Below are positions 51,555-61,199 of a stretch of 64,000 bases of DNA, in pieces. Location: assembly GCF_030145815.1 (NCBI RefSeq), contig NZ_JAIXHL010000002.1, forward strand, positions 62,001-126,000, in the 5' to 3' direction. The notes below the pieces were generated by a model that was given only the letters and a program-made list of their open reading frames with translations, did not search any database and had not been told where the DNA came from. Numbering within the stretch: the first letter of the stretch is position 1; the number at the start of each line of letters is the position of its first letter. The position numbers were made by a program, and so were the translations under genes. Source of the stretch: Sphingomonas sp. (GTDB lineage Bacteria > Pseudomonadota > Alphaproteobacteria > Sphingomonadales > Sphingomonadaceae).

Positions 51555-53569
51555 GCGGCGGCTCCGGCGGCCAGCTGGCGGGTGCGCGCGTCCTCCACCG
51601 CGGCGACGGTCGCCGCCGGGATGTGGAAGTCGCGGTCATAGTTGAAGGTGTGGATGATCGCGGTCGCCAACAGCGCGACGAACGCCGCGATCACCAGCCA
51701 CCAGATATGCCACACCAGCGCGAAACCGATCACCAGGCTGATGCCCGACAGGATGATCCCCGCACCGGTCGGGCGCGGCATATGGATGTCGCGGAACCCC
51801 TCGACCGGACGCGCGGCGTTGCGCTTCTTCATGTCGTACCACGCGTCGAGGTCGTGGATGCGCGGGGTGAAGGCGAAGTTGTATTCCGGCGGGGGCGAGC
51901 TGGTCGCCCATTCCAGCGTGCGACCGTTCCACGGGTCGCCATCGACCTTCAGCTCCTCGCGCTTCCAGATGCTGACCGCGAACTGGACCAGCATCGCGAA
52001 GATGCCGACCGCGATCGTCGCGGCGCCGATGCCGGCGATGATGAACCAGATCTGCAGGCTGGGATCGTCGAACACCCGCATCCGGCGCGTCACGCCCATC
52101 AGGCCGAGGATGTAGAGCGGCGCGAAGGCGAGCCAGAAGCCGACGACCCAGCACCAGAAGGATACCAGGCCCCACTTCTTGTCCAGCTTGAACCCGAACG
52201 CCTTGGGCCACCAGTAATTGATCGCCGCGAACAGGCCGAACAGCACGCCGCCGATGATCACATTGTGGAAATGCGCGATCAGGAACAGCGAGTTGTGCAG
52301 CACGAAGTCCGCCGGCGGCACCGCGAGCAGCACACCGGTCATGCCGCCAATGGTGAAGGTCAGCATGAAGGCGATCGTCCACATCATCGGCAGCTCGAAC
52401 CGGATGCGCCCGCGATACATGGTGAACAGCCAGTTGAAGAGCTTCGCCCCCGTCGGGATCGAGATCACCATGGTGGTGATGCCGAAGAAGCTGTTGACGC
52501 TGGCCCCCGACCCCATGGTGAAGAAGTGGTGGAGCCACACGACGTAGGACAGGATGGTGATGACCACCGTCGCATAGACCATCGAGGTATAGCCGAAGAG
52601 CCGCTTGCCCGAGAAGGTCGAGGTGACTTCGCTGAACACGCCGAACAGGGGGAGGATCAGGATGTAGACCTCAGGATGGCCCCAGATCCAGATCAGGTTC
52701 ACGTACATCATCGACGATCCGCCGAAGTCGTTCGTGAAGAAGTTGGTCCCGGCGTAGCGGTCGAGCCCGAGCAGCGCGAGCACGGCGGTCAGCACCGGGA
52801 AGCTGGCGACGATCAGGATGTTGGCGCACAGCGACGTCCAGGTGAACACTGGCATCTTCATCAGGCCCATGCCCGGCGCGCGCAGCTTCAGGATGGTGAC
52901 GATCAGGTTGATGCCGGACAAGGTCGTGCCGACGCCCGCTATCTGGAGCGACCATATGTAATAATCGACGCCGACATTGGGGCTGTAGGTGATCCCCGAC
53001 AGCGGCGGATAGGCGAGCCAGCCGGTCTGTGCATATTCACCGACGAACAGCGACACCATCGTCAGCGCCGCGCCCGCCGCGGTCATCCAGAAGCTGAAAT
53101 TGTTGAGGAACGGGAAGCTGACGTCGCGTGCGCCGATCTGGAGCGGAACGACATAGTTCATCAGGCCCGTGATGAACGGCATCGCCACGAAGAAGATCAT
53201 GATCACGCCGTGCGCGGTGAAGATCTGGTCGTAGTGGTGCGCGTTCAGATAGCCTTCGGACCCGCCGAACGCCATCGCCTGCTGCAGCCGCATCATGATC
53301 GCGTCGGCAAAGCCACGCAGGAACATGATGAGGCCCAGGACCATGTACATGATCCCGATCTTCTTGTGGTCCACGGTCGTGAACCACTCCTTCCACAAAT
53401 AGCTCCACAGGCGATATTTGGTGAGCAGCGCCAGCATCGCGATGCCGCCGATCGCGACCACCGCAAAGGTGACGATCAGGATCGGTTCGTGCAGCGGGAT
53501 CGAATCGAGCGACAGGCGACCGAAAATCGGATCGACCGACGGGGCGGGATGCGCAATGGGATCGGACAC
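51551..53569 (-). CDS. cyoB: Cytochrome o ubiquinol oxidase subunit I
   Basis: A 672-residue, roughly 15-helix catalytic subunit. The haem and copper ligands are visible: [23 protein letters not shown] with the His-Tyr pair, WLHHFFTMG for Cu-B, and [11 protein letters not shown]. It oxidises quinol and reduces oxygen to water while pumping protons. It follows cyoA by eight bases. Confidence 0.96.
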   Translation of the reverse strand: MSDPIAHPAPSVDPIFGRLSLDSIPLHEPILIVTFAVVAIGGIAMLALLTKYRLWSYLWKEWFTTVDHKKIGIMYMVLGLIMFLRGFADAIMMRLQQAMAFGGSEGYLNAHHYDQIFTAHGVIMIFFVAMPFITGLMNYVVPLQIGARDVSFPFLNNFSFWMTAAGAALTMVSLFVGEYAQTGWLAYPPLSGITYSPNVGVDYYIWSLQIAGVGTTLSGINLIVTILKLRAPGMGLMKMPVFTWTSLCANILIVASFPVLTAVLALLGLDRYAGTNFFTNDFGGSSMMYVNLIWIWGHPEVYILILPLFGVFSEVTSTFSGKRLFGYTSMVYATVVITILSYVVWLHHFFTMGSGASVNSFFGITTMVISIPTGAKLFNWLFTMYRGRIRFELPMMWTIAFMLTFTIGGMTGVLLAVPPADFVLHNSLFLIAHFHNVIIGGVLFGLFAAINYWWPKAFGFKLDKKWGLVSFWCWVVGFWLAFAPLYILGLMGVTRRMRVFDDPSLQIWFIIAGIGAATIAVGIFAMLVQFAVSIWKREELKVDGDPWNGRTLEWATSSPPPEYNFAFTPRIHDLDAWYDMKKRNAARPVEGFRDIHMPRPTGAGIILSGISLVIGFALVWHIWWLVIAAFVALLATAIIHTFNYDRDFHIPAATVAAVEDARTRQLAAGAAA

Positions 53570-53577
53570 GGGCTTGC

Positions 53578-54768
53578 TCAGCTTTCCGGTAGGGCGGGAA
53601 TGTCGGTCATCGCGGTCCGCGCGACCGGCGGGGTCGACTGGCGCACGCGCGACAGGCCGGCGCCGGTCAGCGGGGCGCTGTCCACCGGCTTGGGATCGGG
53701 ACCGGTCATCGGCACCATCGGCGTGGTGCAGACGGCGGCGACATAGCGGGTGTTGAGCGTCGGCAGCGTGCCGCGCGCGGCAAACTTGTCATAGGCGAGG
53801 TCGCGGACATTATAGGTGCCGGCAAGGCCCAGCCCGCCGCGCGCGTCGATCGCCATCATGTCGTGCATGCACATCTTGCCAGGCTCGACGCACAGGTTGA
53901 CGACGCGGTCGAACAGGTTCGGCTCGACCTGGGCGAAGCGGCGCACCGGCTCCTTCTCGCTCGGCTTTTCGAGCTTGAGATAGGTCGCGCGGTCCAACGG
54001 CGTGGCATTGCCCTTTACCTGCGCCACCCAGGCGTCGAACTGGCCGCGCTCCATGCTCTTCGCGGCGAAGCGCATGTTGGAGAAGCCGGCGCCCGAATAA
54101 TTGGCGGAGAAGCCGACGAAATTGCCGGTTTCGTTGAAGATGCCGTGCAGCTTGGTCTCCATGCCCGGCATCGCGTAAATCTGCCCCGCCAGCGCCGGGA
54201 TGTAGAAGCTGTTCATCACCGTCGAAGACGCGATGCGGAAGCGGATCGGGCGATCCACGGGAGCCGCGAACTCGTTCACCGTCGCAATCCCCTGTTCGGG
54301 GTAGATGAACAGCCATTTCCAGTCGAGCGCGACGACCTGCACCTCCAGCGGCTTTTCGCGGTCGGTCTCCGGCGCGCCCGGTCCCTTGGCTTCGGGCGCG
54401 GCGAGCGGGCGATAGGGGTCGAGCAGATGCGTGCCGACCCAGGTCAGCGCGCCGAGGCAGATAATGATCAGCAGCGGCGCCGCCCAGATCACCAGCTCCA
54501 GCTGGGTCGAATGGTCCCAGTCGGGATCATAGGGCGCATCCTGGTTCGCCGCGCGATATTTGAACGCGAAGAACACCGTCAGCGCCATCACCGGTACGAT
54601 GATCAGCAGCATCAGCGCGGTGGAGATCATCACCAGATTGCCCTGTTGCCGCGCCACTTCACCGGCGGGGTCGAGGACGATCAGCCCGCAGCCGGACAGC
54701 AAAGGCAGCGCGGCGAGCGCCAGCAGGGGGCGGAGGCGATGGCGGAATCGGACAGGGTTCTGGGCCAT
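53578..54768 (-). CDS. cyoA: Cytochrome o ubiquinol oxidase subunit II
   Basis: A 396-residue lipoprotein (signal with lipobox LLSGC) with two membrane helices and a cupredoxin domain lacking the Cu-A cysteines, as expected for a quinol oxidase. It is longer than the Escherichia coli protein by about 80 residues; the extra length includes a Cys-bearing segment ([15 protein letters not shown]) and a Pro/Thr-rich tail. First gene of cyoABCD-surf1-regB-regA. The upstream region carries an FNR/FixK-type box. Confidence 0.94.
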   Translation of the reverse strand: MAQNPVRFRHRLRPLLALAALPLLSGCGLIVLDPAGEVARQQGNLVMISTALMLLIIVPVMALTVFFAFKYRAANQDAPYDPDWDHSTQLELVIWAAPLLIIICLGALTWVGTHLLDPYRPLAAPEAKGPGAPETDREKPLEVQVVALDWKWLFIYPEQGIATVNEFAAPVDRPIRFRIASSTVMNSFYIPALAGQIYAMPGMETKLHGIFNETGNFVGFSANYSGAGFSNMRFAAKSMERGQFDAWVAQVKGNATPLDRATYLKLEKPSEKEPVRRFAQVEPNLFDRVVNLCVEPGKMCMHDMMAIDARGGLGLAGTYNVRDLAYDKFAARGTLPTLNTRYVAAVCTTPMVPMTGPDPKPVDSAPLTGAGLSRVRQSTPPVARTAMTDIPALPES

Positions 54769-54805
54769 GATGCGCGCCTACGCCCCCGCCCCCGGCGCGC
54801 ACATA

Positions 54806-54818
54806 GGACATTTTGTCC
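54806..54818. promoter_or_regulatory. Inverted repeat upstream of cyoA
   Basis: GGACA-TTT-TGTCC is a perfect 5+3+5 palindrome next to the FNR/FixK-type box and 38 bases before cyoA. It may be a second operator in the cyoA/MFS divergent region. Confidence 0.35.
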
Positions 54819-54824
54819 AATCCC

Positions 54825-54838
54825 TTGATGCCCATCAA
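54825..54838. promoter_or_regulatory. FNR/FixK-type box
   Basis: TTGATGCCCATCAA matches the full TTGAT-N4-ATCAA consensus of FNR, FnrL and FixK proteins. It lies 57 bases upstream of cyoA (minus strand) and about 90 upstream of the MFS gene (plus strand). It suggests oxygen control of the oxidase operon. Confidence 0.75.
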
Positions 54839-54927
54839 TGCAGCAGTGCGTTTCTGCTGCGGGAAGCCGACACTGTTCCGCATGAGTGAGTCGCGCCGCG
54901 TCTGCGGGGCAAGCCGGGAAGACTGGA

Positions 54928-56265
54928 ATGAGCGCCGAAACCGTCCCCACGACCGAAGCCGAGCGCGATGCGCGCGCGGTCAATTCCGATGGCCCGCGGG
55001 ACGGGCACAAGATCGCGCCGGGCGAGATTGCGATCGGTGTCGTGATCGGACGCACGTCCGAATTTTTCGACTTCTTCGTCTATGCCATCGCGTCGGTGCT
55101 GGTGTTCCCGTCGCTGGTGTTCCCGCATCTCGACCCGCTGCAGGGCACGCTCTGGTCGTTCGCGATCTTCGCGCTTGCCTTTGTCGCGCGGCCGGTCGGT
55201 ACGATGATCTTCACCGCGATCGACCGCGCCTATGGCCGCGGAGCAAAGCTCACCATCGCGCTGTTCCTGCTCGGCGGATCGACCGCCGCGATCGCCTTTC
55301 TGCCCGGCTATGCCTCGATCGGCGTCGGATCGGCGCTGCTGCTCGCGCTGTTCCGCATGGGTCAGGGCGTCGCGCTGGGCGGATCCTGGGACGGCCTCGC
55401 CTCGCTGCTCGCGCTCAATGCGCCGGAGGGCAAGCGCGGCTGGTATGCGATGGTGCCACAGCTGGGCGCGCCACTCGGCCTGATCGTCGCCAGCCTGCTC
55501 TTCATGTTCCTGATCGCCGCCCTACCCGCGCAGGATTTCCTCGACTGGGGCTGGCGCTACCCGTTCTTCGTCGCGTTCGCGATCAACGTCGTCGCCCTTT
55601 TCGCGCGCCTGCGCATCGTGGTGACGCCCGAATATGCAACGCTGTTCGAACGGCGCGAGCTGCAGCCGGCGCCGATGACCGAAACGATCCGGTCGGAATG
55701 GCGTACGATCATCCTCGGCGCGTTCGCCCCGCTGGCGAGCTTTGCCATGTTCCACATGGTCACCGTGTTCCCGCTGTCCTGGGTGTTCCTCTACACCGAG
55801 GAATCGCCAGTCCGCTTCCTCGCGATCGAGGCAGTCGCCGCAGCACTCGGCGTCGGTGCGATCATCGCTTCGGGCTATCTGGCCGACCGCGTGGGGCGCC
55901 GCACCGTGCTGGCCGCCACTGCCGCCGCCATCGCCGCGTTCAGCGGCTTCGCGCCGCAGCTCCTCGAGATGGGCGAAGCGGGCGAAGCGGCGTTCATGCT
56001 GCTCGGCTTTGCCCTGCTTGGCCTGTCGTTCGGCCAGTCGTCGGGCGCGCTGTCGGCCAGCTTCCAGCAGCGGCACCGCTATACGGGATCGTCGCTGACC
56101 TCCGATCTCGCCTGGCTGTTCGGCGCGGGCTTCGCGCCGCTCGCTGCATTGTGGCTGTCGGCCGAGTTCGGCCTGCTCGCGGCGGGTGCCTATCTGCTAT
56201 CCGGTGCAGTCGGCACGCTGGTAGCACTGTGGCTCAACCGCGAGCTTGGCCGCACGATCGACTGA
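54928..56265 (+). CDS. MFS transporter, metabolite:H+ symporter (MHS) type
   Basis: A 445-residue, 12-helix transporter with the MHS signature RTSEFFDFFVYAIASVLVFPSLVFP in helix 1, DRAYGRGAKLTIALFLLGG in loop 2-3, and a RVGRRT motif in the C-terminal half. MHS members import dicarboxylates, aromatic acids, proline or shikimate; substrate is unknown here. ATG at 54928 is preferred for GGAAGACTGGA upstream over ATG 54886. Confidence 0.88.
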   Translation: MSAETVPTTEAERDARAVNSDGPRDGHKIAPGEIAIGVVIGRTSEFFDFFVYAIASVLVFPSLVFPHLDPLQGTLWSFAIFALAFVARPVGTMIFTAIDRAYGRGAKLTIALFLLGGSTAAIAFLPGYASIGVGSALLLALFRMGQGVALGGSWDGLASLLALNAPEGKRGWYAMVPQLGAPLGLIVASLLFMFLIAALPAQDFLDWGWRYPFFVAFAINVVALFARLRIVVTPEYATLFERRELQPAPMTETIRSEWRTIILGAFAPLASFAMFHMVTVFPLSWVFLYTEESPVRFLAIEAVAAALGVGAIIASGYLADRVGRRTVLAATAAAIAAFSGFAPQLLEMGEAGEAAFMLLGFALLGLSFGQSSGALSASFQQRHRYTGSSLTSDLAWLFGAGFAPLAALWLSAEFGLLAAGAYLLSGAVGTLVALWLNRELGRTID

Positions 56266-56271
56266 GCGCGA

Positions 56272-56931
56272 TCACGCGGCGTGGACGTTCCCGGCTTCCG
56301 CGCCGTGACTCGCGATCCATTGTGCCAGGCGCGCCAGTCGCAGCGCACTGGTGAAGACCAGCCCGATCCGCTCACCGCGAACCCAGCGGACATGCGCGCC
56401 CAGCGTGCCGATGCCGGCAATGTCGATCTCCACCCCCTGCCCCAGTTCGACGGGCAGGTCGGTTTCGACCTTTGCGCCGCCCTGTGACAGGTCGATCAGC
56501 GGCACCAGATGCCAGACCGCACCGATCCGCAACCGCGCGCGCAGCTGCGTCGTCACGCGGGGACAACGCGGCAGCTGGTCGGGGAGCAGCACATGATGGG
56601 TGTGCAAATAGTTGTGCACGTCAATCGGCGCGTCAAAGGCGATCCCCGCCTGCCCCGCCTGCGCCCAGCGCACCACCCCGCCTACGGGATCGCACACCTT
56701 GGGCTCGATCCGCACCCGCGTGCCGGGTTCGAGCGGGGCGTAGAGTTCGAGCATCATGCCGCCCGACCCGATGTTGCGGATCAGGCAAAGATGCTGCGCA
56801 CCCTGATCGGTCAGCAGGCGTGCCACCTGAAACAAGGTGGTCATGCGTTCGTCAGCGCGGCGATCTTCGCCAGCGTGCAGCGTCGGATCCGACACAGTAT
56901 CGACGGTCACGGGCAGTGCTCCCGCGAGCAT
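56272..56931 (-). CDS. Tandem PilZ-domain protein
   Basis: A 219-residue soluble protein with two PilZ-like barrels. The first carries the RRADER arginine motif and NIGSGGMMLEL; the second carries DLSQGGAKVE, matching D/NxSxxG. It shares the two-barrel architecture of the PilZ protein in the motility island (12986) but is not next to motility genes. Cyclic di-GMP binding is plausible for the first domain. It is convergent with the MFS gene. Confidence 0.8.
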   Translation of the reverse strand: MLAGALPVTVDTVSDPTLHAGEDRRADERMTTLFQVARLLTDQGAQHLCLIRNIGSGGMMLELYAPLEPGTRVRIEPKVCDPVGGVVRWAQAGQAGIAFDAPIDVHNYLHTHHVLLPDQLPRCPRVTTQLRARLRIGAVWHLVPLIDLSQGGAKVETDLPVELGQGVEIDIAGIGTLGAHVRWVRGERIGLVFTSALRLARLAQWIASHGAEAGNVHAA

Positions 56932-57092
56932 GCGTTCACCGAAGAAAGAGTGCTCGCAGCTCCAGCTCCGGCCCTATAGCTCCCGGCAATAGGCTACCCA
57001 CAACATCGCTAGCGAAGCGTCACCGGAACTGGATAAGGCCAGATTAGCGATACAACCCACGCTGCACCGGCACCGCAATAACGCGATCCGGC

Positions 57093-57098
57093 TTGACA
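57093..57098 (+). promoter_or_regulatory. Candidate -35 of the tRNA-Gly promoter
   Basis: TTGACA lies 34 bases upstream of the tRNA. A weak GATCTC sits at -10 distance (17 bases). The 200-base gap from 56932 to 57131 shows nothing else I can assign. Confidence 0.4.
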
Positions 57099-57131
57099 AT
57101 GCCGAGCAAACCCCCGATCTCGGCGCGCCTC

Positions 57132-57205
57132 GCGGGTGTAGCTCAATGGTAGAGCAGGAGCTTCCCAAGCTCACGACGAGGGTTCGATTCCCTTCACCCG
57201 CTCCA
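57132..57205 (+). tRNA. tRNA-Gly (anticodon CCC)
   Basis: A 74-base cloverleaf. The acceptor stem GCGGGTG pairs with CACCCGC, the D-loop contains AGCTCAATGGTAGAGC, the anticodon loop is TTCCCAA (anticodon CCC), and the T-arm contains GGTTCGATTCC. The CCA end is encoded. Confidence 0.96.
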
Positions 57206-57258
57206 ATCTTGCATCGCTGTCGGAATTGCCCCTACCAAGTAGCGCACTTGGGGGAGAT

Positions 57259-59322
57259 ATGACGATGCGCACGATGCTGCTGGCGACGACCGCTCCGGCT
57301 CTTGCGCACCGGCACCCCGATCCCGCCCCGCCGACACAGTCGAAGCCGGTTCCAAAGGAAGAGTTGCTCAAGCCCCCAGCCGATGCCGCCGAATATGCCG
57401 TGGTATCCGAAGCTGGGCAGCATGGCAGCCAGTGGCGCTGGCAGCTGCCGGACGGGCGCGTCGCCTATCGCTGGTCGCAGGAGTTGCGCGGCTGGATCAC
57501 CGAGATGGATCAGGTCACGACCTTCGCCAAGGACGGCAGCATCAGCGCGCTGACGGTGCGCGGCGTCACCATGTCGGGCGACGCGGCGGAGGAGTATCGC
57601 GTGACGGGCGGCCGCGCGACGTGGAAGACCGCGACCGATGCCGGTGAGGCGGCCGCGGGCGGCTGGTACATCCCGGCGGGCGGGGTCGGCATCGCCTCAG
57701 CGCCGATCATCGATGCGCTCGCGGCGGCGGGCGATGGGGGGGTCGCGTTCCTCCCCGGCGGGCGCGGGCGCATGACCTTTGGCGGTACGCAGGTGATCCA
57801 GGGGCCGGCCGGACCCAAGACTGTCCAGCTCGCCTTTGTCAGCGGCATCCTGCCCTCCCCCGTCCCCGTCTGGCTGGACGACAAGAAGCGCTACTTCGCG
57901 GACATCGGGTTCATCTCGGTTATTCCCAAGGGCTATGAAGGCGCGCTCAAGCAGCTGCGCGACGCACAGGATGCCGCGACGGCACAGGCGGTGACGACCA
58001 TCGCCAAACGCTTTCTCGATCCCGCTGCCAAGGCGCCGGTGCTGTTTGACAACGTCCGCCTGTTCGACGCGGACAAGGGCGTGTTCCTGCCCGACCGCGC
58101 GGTGCTGGCACAGGACGGCAGGATCGCGGCGATCGGCGCGGCAGGGTCGCTCACTGCACCTGCCGGCGCGCGCACGATCGATGGGCGCGGCAAGACATTG
58201 GTGCCCGGCATCTGGGACAGCCACCTCCATATCGGCGATGACTGGAGCGTGCTGTCGAACATGGCGAACGGCATCACCAGTTTCCGCAGCCCCGGCACCA
58301 ATTTCGACCGCGCGGTCGAGGCGACCAAGCGGCGCGGGGACGGTACGCTGCTGATGGGCGAGCCGTTCATCTCGGTCATCATCGATAAGAAGGACCCGCT
58401 CGCGGCGCAAGGCGCAGAGGTGGTCAGCAGCGTCGAGGAGACGATCGCCACCGTCCGCCGGATCAAGCAGGCCGGGCTGTGGGGCGTCAAATTCTATACC
58501 TCGATGAACCCGGCGTGGATCGCGCCTGCGGCGGCCGAAGCGCACCGGCTGGGCCTCCACGTCCACGGCCATGTCCCGGCGACGATGAAGCCGAGCGAGG
58601 CGGTCGCGGCGGGCTATGACGAACTGACTCACCTCAACTTCGTGGTGATGGAGTCGATGCCGAAGGACGTGATCGACAAGGCGAATACGCGGCAACGGAT
58701 GGAGGGGCCGGCGCGCTACTTCAAGGATGTCGACCTGAACGCACCGCTGATGACCGGCTTTGTCGCCGATCTGGCGCGGCGCAAGACGGTGGTCGATCCC
58801 ACCATCGTCATCTTCGAGGGCATGCTGACCCAGGACGGCGGCACGCCGCATCCGGCCTATGCCCCCTATATGGGGATCATCTCGCCCGTCATCGAGCGTT
58901 CGGCGTTCACCAGCGGCGGCTATCCGCTGGTCGAGGGGCTGACGCGGGACGATTACCGCAAGAGCTATGCAAAGATGGTCGAGCTGGTCGGGCGGCTGCA
59001 CAAGGCGGGGGTGACCGTGGTCGCGGGCACCGATGGCTGGGGCATCGAACTGGTGCGCGAGCTGGAAATCTATCAGCAGGCCGGGTTCAGCGCCGCCGAG
59101 GCATTACAGAGCGCGACCATCGTCCCCGCGCGCGTGGTTGGTGCCGATAAACGGACCGGATCGATCGCGGTGGGCAAGGAGGCCGACATGGTGCTAGTCG
59201 ACGGCGACCCCTCGACCGAGCTGGGCGCGCTGCGCCGCGTCGTCACCGTGGTCAGCGACGGCTATGTCATGGATGCCGCCGAACTGCGCAAGGCGGCGGG
59301 GTATAGCGGGATGCCGAAGTAA
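57259..59322 (+). CDS. Secreted amidohydrolase-family protein
   Basis: A 687-residue protein. A very short signal-like start (MLLATTAPALA) is followed by about 230 residues of strand-rich N-terminal domain, then a metal-dependent hydrolase domain: DSHLHIGDD (metal His pair), GVKFYTS, HVHGHVP, ELTHLNFV and AGTDGWG. It ends with PARVVGADKRTGSIAVGKEADMVLVDGDP. This is the layout of imidazolonepropionase/prolidase-like amidohydrolases common in sphingomonads; substrate unknown. ATG at 57259 has GGGGGAG upstream. Confidence 0.85.
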   Translation: MTMRTMLLATTAPALAHRHPDPAPPTQSKPVPKEELLKPPADAAEYAVVSEAGQHGSQWRWQLPDGRVAYRWSQELRGWITEMDQVTTFAKDGSISALTVRGVTMSGDAAEEYRVTGGRATWKTATDAGEAAAGGWYIPAGGVGIASAPIIDALAAAGDGGVAFLPGGRGRMTFGGTQVIQGPAGPKTVQLAFVSGILPSPVPVWLDDKKRYFADIGFISVIPKGYEGALKQLRDAQDAATAQAVTTIAKRFLDPAAKAPVLFDNVRLFDADKGVFLPDRAVLAQDGRIAAIGAAGSLTAPAGARTIDGRGKTLVPGIWDSHLHIGDDWSVLSNMANGITSFRSPGTNFDRAVEATKRRGDGTLLMGEPFISVIIDKKDPLAAQGAEVVSSVEETIATVRRIKQAGLWGVKFYTSMNPAWIAPAAAEAHRLGLHVHGHVPATMKPSEAVAAGYDELTHLNFVVMESMPKDVIDKANTRQRMEGPARYFKDVDLNAPLMTGFVADLARRKTVVDPTIVIFEGMLTQDGGTPHPAYAPYMGIISPVIERSAFTSGGYPLVEGLTRDDYRKSYAKMVELVGRLHKAGVTVVAGTDGWGIELVRELEIYQQAGFSAAEALQSATIVPARVVGADKRTGSIAVGKEADMVLVDGDPSTELGALRRVVTVVSDGYVMDAAELRKAAGYSGMPK

Positions 59323-59329
59323 CGATGGC

Positions 59330-59355
59330 AGCGGGGGCGGGTTGCCGCCCCCGCT
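59330..59355. terminator. GC-rich hairpin between convergent genes
   Basis: An 11-base perfect stem (AGCGGGGGCGG with its complement) and four-base loop lie between the amidohydrolase and glmS stops. There is no T run on either side, so termination would be weak or rho-assisted. Confidence 0.45.
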
Positions 59356-59359
59356 GAGC

Positions 59360-61183
59360 TCACTCCACCGTGACCGACTTGGCGAGGTTGCGGGGCTGGT
59401 CGACATCTGTGCCCTTGGCCACCGCGACGTGATAGGCGAGCAGCTGCACCGGCACCGCATAGACGATCGGTGAGATCAGCGGGTGGACGCGGGGCATCTC
59501 GATCGTCGCGAGGCAGTTGTCGCCCGCTGCGGCGATCCCTTCGGCGTCGGAGATCAGCACCACCTTGCCGCCCCGCGCCTGCACTTCCTGCATGTTGCTG
59601 ACGGTCTTTTCGAACAGCGGGCCGCTCGGCGCGATGACGATGACCGGCACGTTCTCGTCGATCAGCGCGATCGGGCCGTGCTTCATCTCGCCCGCGGCAT
59701 AGCCCTCGGCATGGATATAGCTGATTTCCTTGAGCTTCAGCGCGCCTTCCATCGCCAGCGGATAATCGGTCCCGCGCCCGAGATAGAGCACGTCGCGCGC
59801 GCCGGCGACGCTGCCGGCCATCGCCTCGATCGCCTCGTCGCGGCTGAGCGCGTCGTTGAGCGCGGCGGGGGCTTCGGCGAGGTGAAGGACGATCTCCTTC
59901 TCCTCCTCGCGCGTCATCCGGCCCTTGGCCTTGGCGAGGTTGGCGGCGAGCGCGGCAAGCACCGCGAGCTGGCAGGTGAACGCCTTGGTCGATGCGACGC
60001 CGATCTCCGGCCCGGCGTGGGTGGGGAGCAACAGGTCCGCCTCACGCGCCATGGTGCTGGTCGGCACGTTGACGACGGCGGCGATCGTCTGCCCCTCCGC
60101 CTTGGCGTGGCGCAAAGCGGCGAGCGTGTCGGCGGTCTCGCCTGACTGGCTGATGACGATCATCAACCCGCCCGGCTCCATTACCGGCGCGCGGTAGCGG
60201 AATTCGGATGCGACATCGATGTCGACGGCGACGCGGGCAAACTGCTCGAACCAGTATTTGGCGACCATCCCGGCATAGAAGCTGGTGCCGCACGCGACGA
60301 TGGTGACGCGGCGGATCGCGGACAGGTCGAATTCGGGGATCGGAAGCGTCACTTCCTCCTCGAGCCGCTGGAGGTAGCCGCGCAACGTCTGTGCCACCAC
60401 GATCGGCTGTTCGTAGATCTCCTTCGCCATGAAGTGGCGGTGATTGCCCTTGTCGATCAGCTGGCCCGATGCGCCGGAGTTGACGATCGGGCGCTCGACG
60501 GGGTTGTTCTCGACGTCATAGACCTGCGTGCCGTCGCGGGTGAGGACGACCCAGTCGCCTTCCTCCAGGTACGAGATGCGCTGCGTCAGCGGTGCGAGCG
60601 CGAGCGCGTCGGAGCCGAGATAGGTCTCCCCTTCCCCATAACCGACCACCAAAGGCGAGCCGAGCCGGGCGCCGATCAGCATGTCGGGATGGCTGCGGAA
60701 CAGGATGGCGAGCGCGAAGGCGCCATGCAGGCGCGGGAGTACCGCCTTGACCGCCGCGACCGGGTCGAGCCCGGCCTCGACCTGCTCGCTCACCAGATGC
60801 GCGACGATCTCGGTATCGGTCTCGCTCTCGAACACGCGACCGCGCGCCAGCAATTCCTCGCGCAGCGGCTTGAAATTCTCGATGATCCCGTTGTGGACCA
60901 AGGCAACCTCGCCGGTCGCATGCGGGTGGGCATTGTTGGTGGTCGGGCCACCATGCGTCGCCCAGCGGGTATGCGCGATACCGACATTGCCGGGCAGCGG
61001 GTCTTCGGCCAGCACCTTGCCCAGGTTGACCAGCTTGCCAGACGCGCGGCGACGCGCGATGCCGCCATCGACGATGGTGGCGATGCCGGCTGAGTCATAG
61101 CCGCGATATTCGAGCCGCTTGAGGCCGTCGAGCAGCCGGTCGGCAACGTCGTCATTGCCCAGGATTCCAACGATTCCACACAT
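59360..61183 (-). CDS. glmS: Glutamine:fructose-6-phosphate aminotransferase GlmS
   Basis: A 607-residue enzyme starting MCGIVGILG, with Cys2 as the glutaminase nucleophile, and two SIS sugar-isomerase domains in the C-terminal part (VACGTSFYAGMV and LGRGTDYPLAMEGALKLKEISYIHAE). It makes glucosamine-6-phosphate for cell wall synthesis. The start is fixed by Cys2. No glmS riboswitch-like structure was looked for in detail; the upstream is short and occupied by vapC. Confidence 0.96.
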   Translation of the reverse strand: MCGIVGILGNDDVADRLLDGLKRLEYRGYDSAGIATIVDGGIARRRASGKLVNLGKVLAEDPLPGNVGIAHTRWATHGGPTTNNAHPHATGEVALVHNGIIENFKPLREELLARGRVFESETDTEIVAHLVSEQVEAGLDPVAAVKAVLPRLHGAFALAILFRSHPDMLIGARLGSPLVVGYGEGETYLGSDALALAPLTQRISYLEEGDWVVLTRDGTQVYDVENNPVERPIVNSGASGQLIDKGNHRHFMAKEIYEQPIVVAQTLRGYLQRLEEEVTLPIPEFDLSAIRRVTIVACGTSFYAGMVAKYWFEQFARVAVDIDVASEFRYRAPVMEPGGLMIVISQSGETADTLAALRHAKAEGQTIAAVVNVPTSTMAREADLLLPTHAGPEIGVASTKAFTCQLAVLAALAANLAKAKGRMTREEEKEIVLHLAEAPAALNDALSRDEAIEAMAGSVAGARDVLYLGRGTDYPLAMEGALKLKEISYIHAEGYAAGEMKHGPIALIDENVPVIVIAPSGPLFEKTVSNMQEVQARGGKVVLISDAEGIAAAGDNCLATIEMPRVHPLISPIVYAVPVQLLAYHVAVAKGTDVDQPRNLAKSVTVE

Positions 61184-61199
61184 GGGTCTGCTCTCGACT

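Noticed and set aside
51623..53746. A 707-residue plus-strand frame opposite cyoB
   Set aside because: cyoB carries all haem and copper ligands; the opposite frame is rich in Arg/Glu/His/Asp with no recognisable fold.
57697..59001. A 434-residue minus-strand frame opposite the amidohydrolase
   Set aside because: The plus-strand protein has metal-binding motifs and a ribosome site; the minus frame has neither.
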